64,000 nt of DNA from Adlercreutzia hattorii (GTDB lineage: Bacteria; Actinomycetota; Coriobacteriia; Coriobacteriales; Eggerthellaceae), in assembly GCF_011405655.1 (NCBI RefSeq), contig NZ_AP022829.1, positions 1,969,001-2,033,000 of the forward strand. Reading direction: 5' to 3'. Shown here piece by piece: positions 63,418 to 64,000 of the stretch. The notes under the pieces are model-generated. The model searched no databases, was not told where the DNA came from, and saw only the letters and a list, made by a program, of their open reading frames with translations. Numbering within the stretch: the stretch's first letter is position 1; the number at the start of each line of letters is the position of its first letter. The position numbers and the translations under genes are program-made.

Positions 63418-64000
63418 AACGACCTCCTTCAGCTTCTGGAATTTGCGCACAGGTCGGCACGGCAACATGATAAGTCACCTGACCCTCGCCAACGAAAACA
63501 AGCCGTCGCGCTTCGTCAATTCGGCCGAATTCGGGAGCATAGGGGCACAACTCGCCTTCAGAGAATATTCCTTCGCCGATTCTCCCGGGACTCCGTAGCG
63601 ATGACACGATTCGCGCCCCGTCGGGCGCCATGTCAGTTACGACAATACCTCCCTCAGTAAGCTCGATTCGGCGCTTCAGCGCCCCTCCCCGATGATCCCG
63701 CATGGCAGCCTCCACGAAACGAGGACCATGGCAGACTTCCTGCACCTGAGCCATACGGGCCATGCGAAAGGGTGCCCAGCATTCCGACTGCTCCACCCCG
63801 GCTCGTTGAGGAGCGTTGTGCGCCGCCGTTCGCTTGAAGGCGAGGCGACGCGCATCCTGATAGGCAAAAGTGCCAGTATTCACCAACCACGGATGCCCCC
63901 CAACGAAGGCCTCAAAAGAGAGCATGTCGCAATGAGCGTGCCCGGCTGCAAATTCGGGACCCGGACGCCCAGCATCAAAGATAACTTTTACCTCAGTCTC
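63404..64000 (-). CDS. Heparinase II/III-like protein, C-terminal part (5' end beyond window)
   Basis: The frame is open to base 64000. Visible sequence is the beta-sandwich half of a heparinase II/III-like protein: PGPEFAAGHAHCDMLSFE with the catalytic-type His and PWLVNTGTFAYQDARR, then FKRTAAHNAPQRAGVEQS. It resembles the 56054-57952 protein only in family motifs, so they are separate members. The operon continues past the window edge. Confidence 0.88.
   Translation of the reverse strand, partial: ETEVKVIFDAGRPGPEFAAGHAHCDMLSFEAFVGGHPWLVNTGTFAYQDARRLAFKRTAAHNAPQRAGVEQSECWAPFRMARMAQVQEVCHGPRFVEAAMRDHRGGALKRRIELTEGGIVVTDMAPDGARIVSSLRSPGRIGEGIFSEGELCPYAPEFGRIDEARRLVFVGEGQVTYHVAVPTCAQIPEAEGGRCECD

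Overview
The window looks like a stretch of chromosome from a high-GC, gut-type anaerobic actinobacterium, most likely class Coriobacteriia, family Eggerthellaceae. The basis is the codon and GC style, frequent GTG and TTG starts behind strong Shine-Dalgarno sequences, a flavin reductase-rubredoxin fusion, and a set of secreted proteins ending in YYF/GW cell-wall-binding repeats. The genus is an inference. I found no tRNA, rRNA, CRISPR array, integrase, transposase or phage gene.

Layout. 1-4100 is housekeeping: queA (partial) and tgt for queuosine in tRNA, an orphan Hpt protein, the flavin reductase-rubredoxin fusion, and an acyltransferase-3 gene decayed to its two ends. 4183-18586 (minus strand) holds four secreted wall proteins with the same binding repeats (transglutaminase-like, subtilisin-like, L,D-transpeptidase, GH25 lysozyme/glucosaminidase), interrupted by rffA and a YfhO-type membrane glycosyltransferase. 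18852-25178 (plus) is an operon: rfbB, ATP-grasp ligase, two small EamA/SMR-type membrane proteins, polyprenyl-phosphate GT2, NAD-dependent epimerase, and a DapDC-like decarboxylase. A GltS symporter follows, then rfbA and an unassigned membrane protein. 29531-37836 (minus) holds a complete dlt operon (dltD-dltX-dltA-dltB-dltC) and, downstream, an AlgI-like MBOAT plus AlgJ-like pair and a left-handed-helix acetyltransferase. 38066-44635 holds a GT2/CDP-glycerol-type polymerase, divergent from opine dehydrogenase-like, HisC-like and cytidylyltransferase-Gfo/Idh fusion genes. 44648-48392 is an AT-richer patch with a GNAT-like protein and an XPD/DinG-type helicase. A second transglutaminase wall protein follows. 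51218-64000 is a Wzx/Wzy-type polysaccharide locus: initiating sugar-phosphate transferase, its broken duplicate, and a long minus-strand operon with Wzx, Wzy, two heparinase II/III-like proteins, two GT4 enzymes, a serine-acetyltransferase-like domain, DUF362 and a PaaK/CapK-like protein.

How it may work together. rfbA, rfbB and rffA give a route to dTDP-4-amino-4,6-dideoxy-galactose (Fuc4N); rmlC and rmlD are absent here. The GT2, the EamA pair and YfhO are the three parts of a lipid-linked envelope glycosylation system: load on undecaprenyl phosphate, flip, transfer outside. The ATP-grasp and decarboxylase genes between them suggest that the amino sugar is further substituted. The TagF-type enzyme and cytidylyltransferase cassette would make a phosphate-containing wall polymer, dlt would D-alanylate something like it, and the repeat-bearing hydrolases would be anchored to the envelope. 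All of this is inference from gene content.

The most notable direct sequence signals are long poly-G tracts inside polysaccharide-modification genes. A G10 tract at 59240-59249 decides whether an acetyltransferase ends normally, is fused to the next glycosyltransferase, or stops early. A G9 tract at 31628-31636 sits at codons 27-30 of the AlgJ-like gene. Both look like slipped-strand phase-variation switches, although a sequencing or assembly error in the tracts must be excluded.
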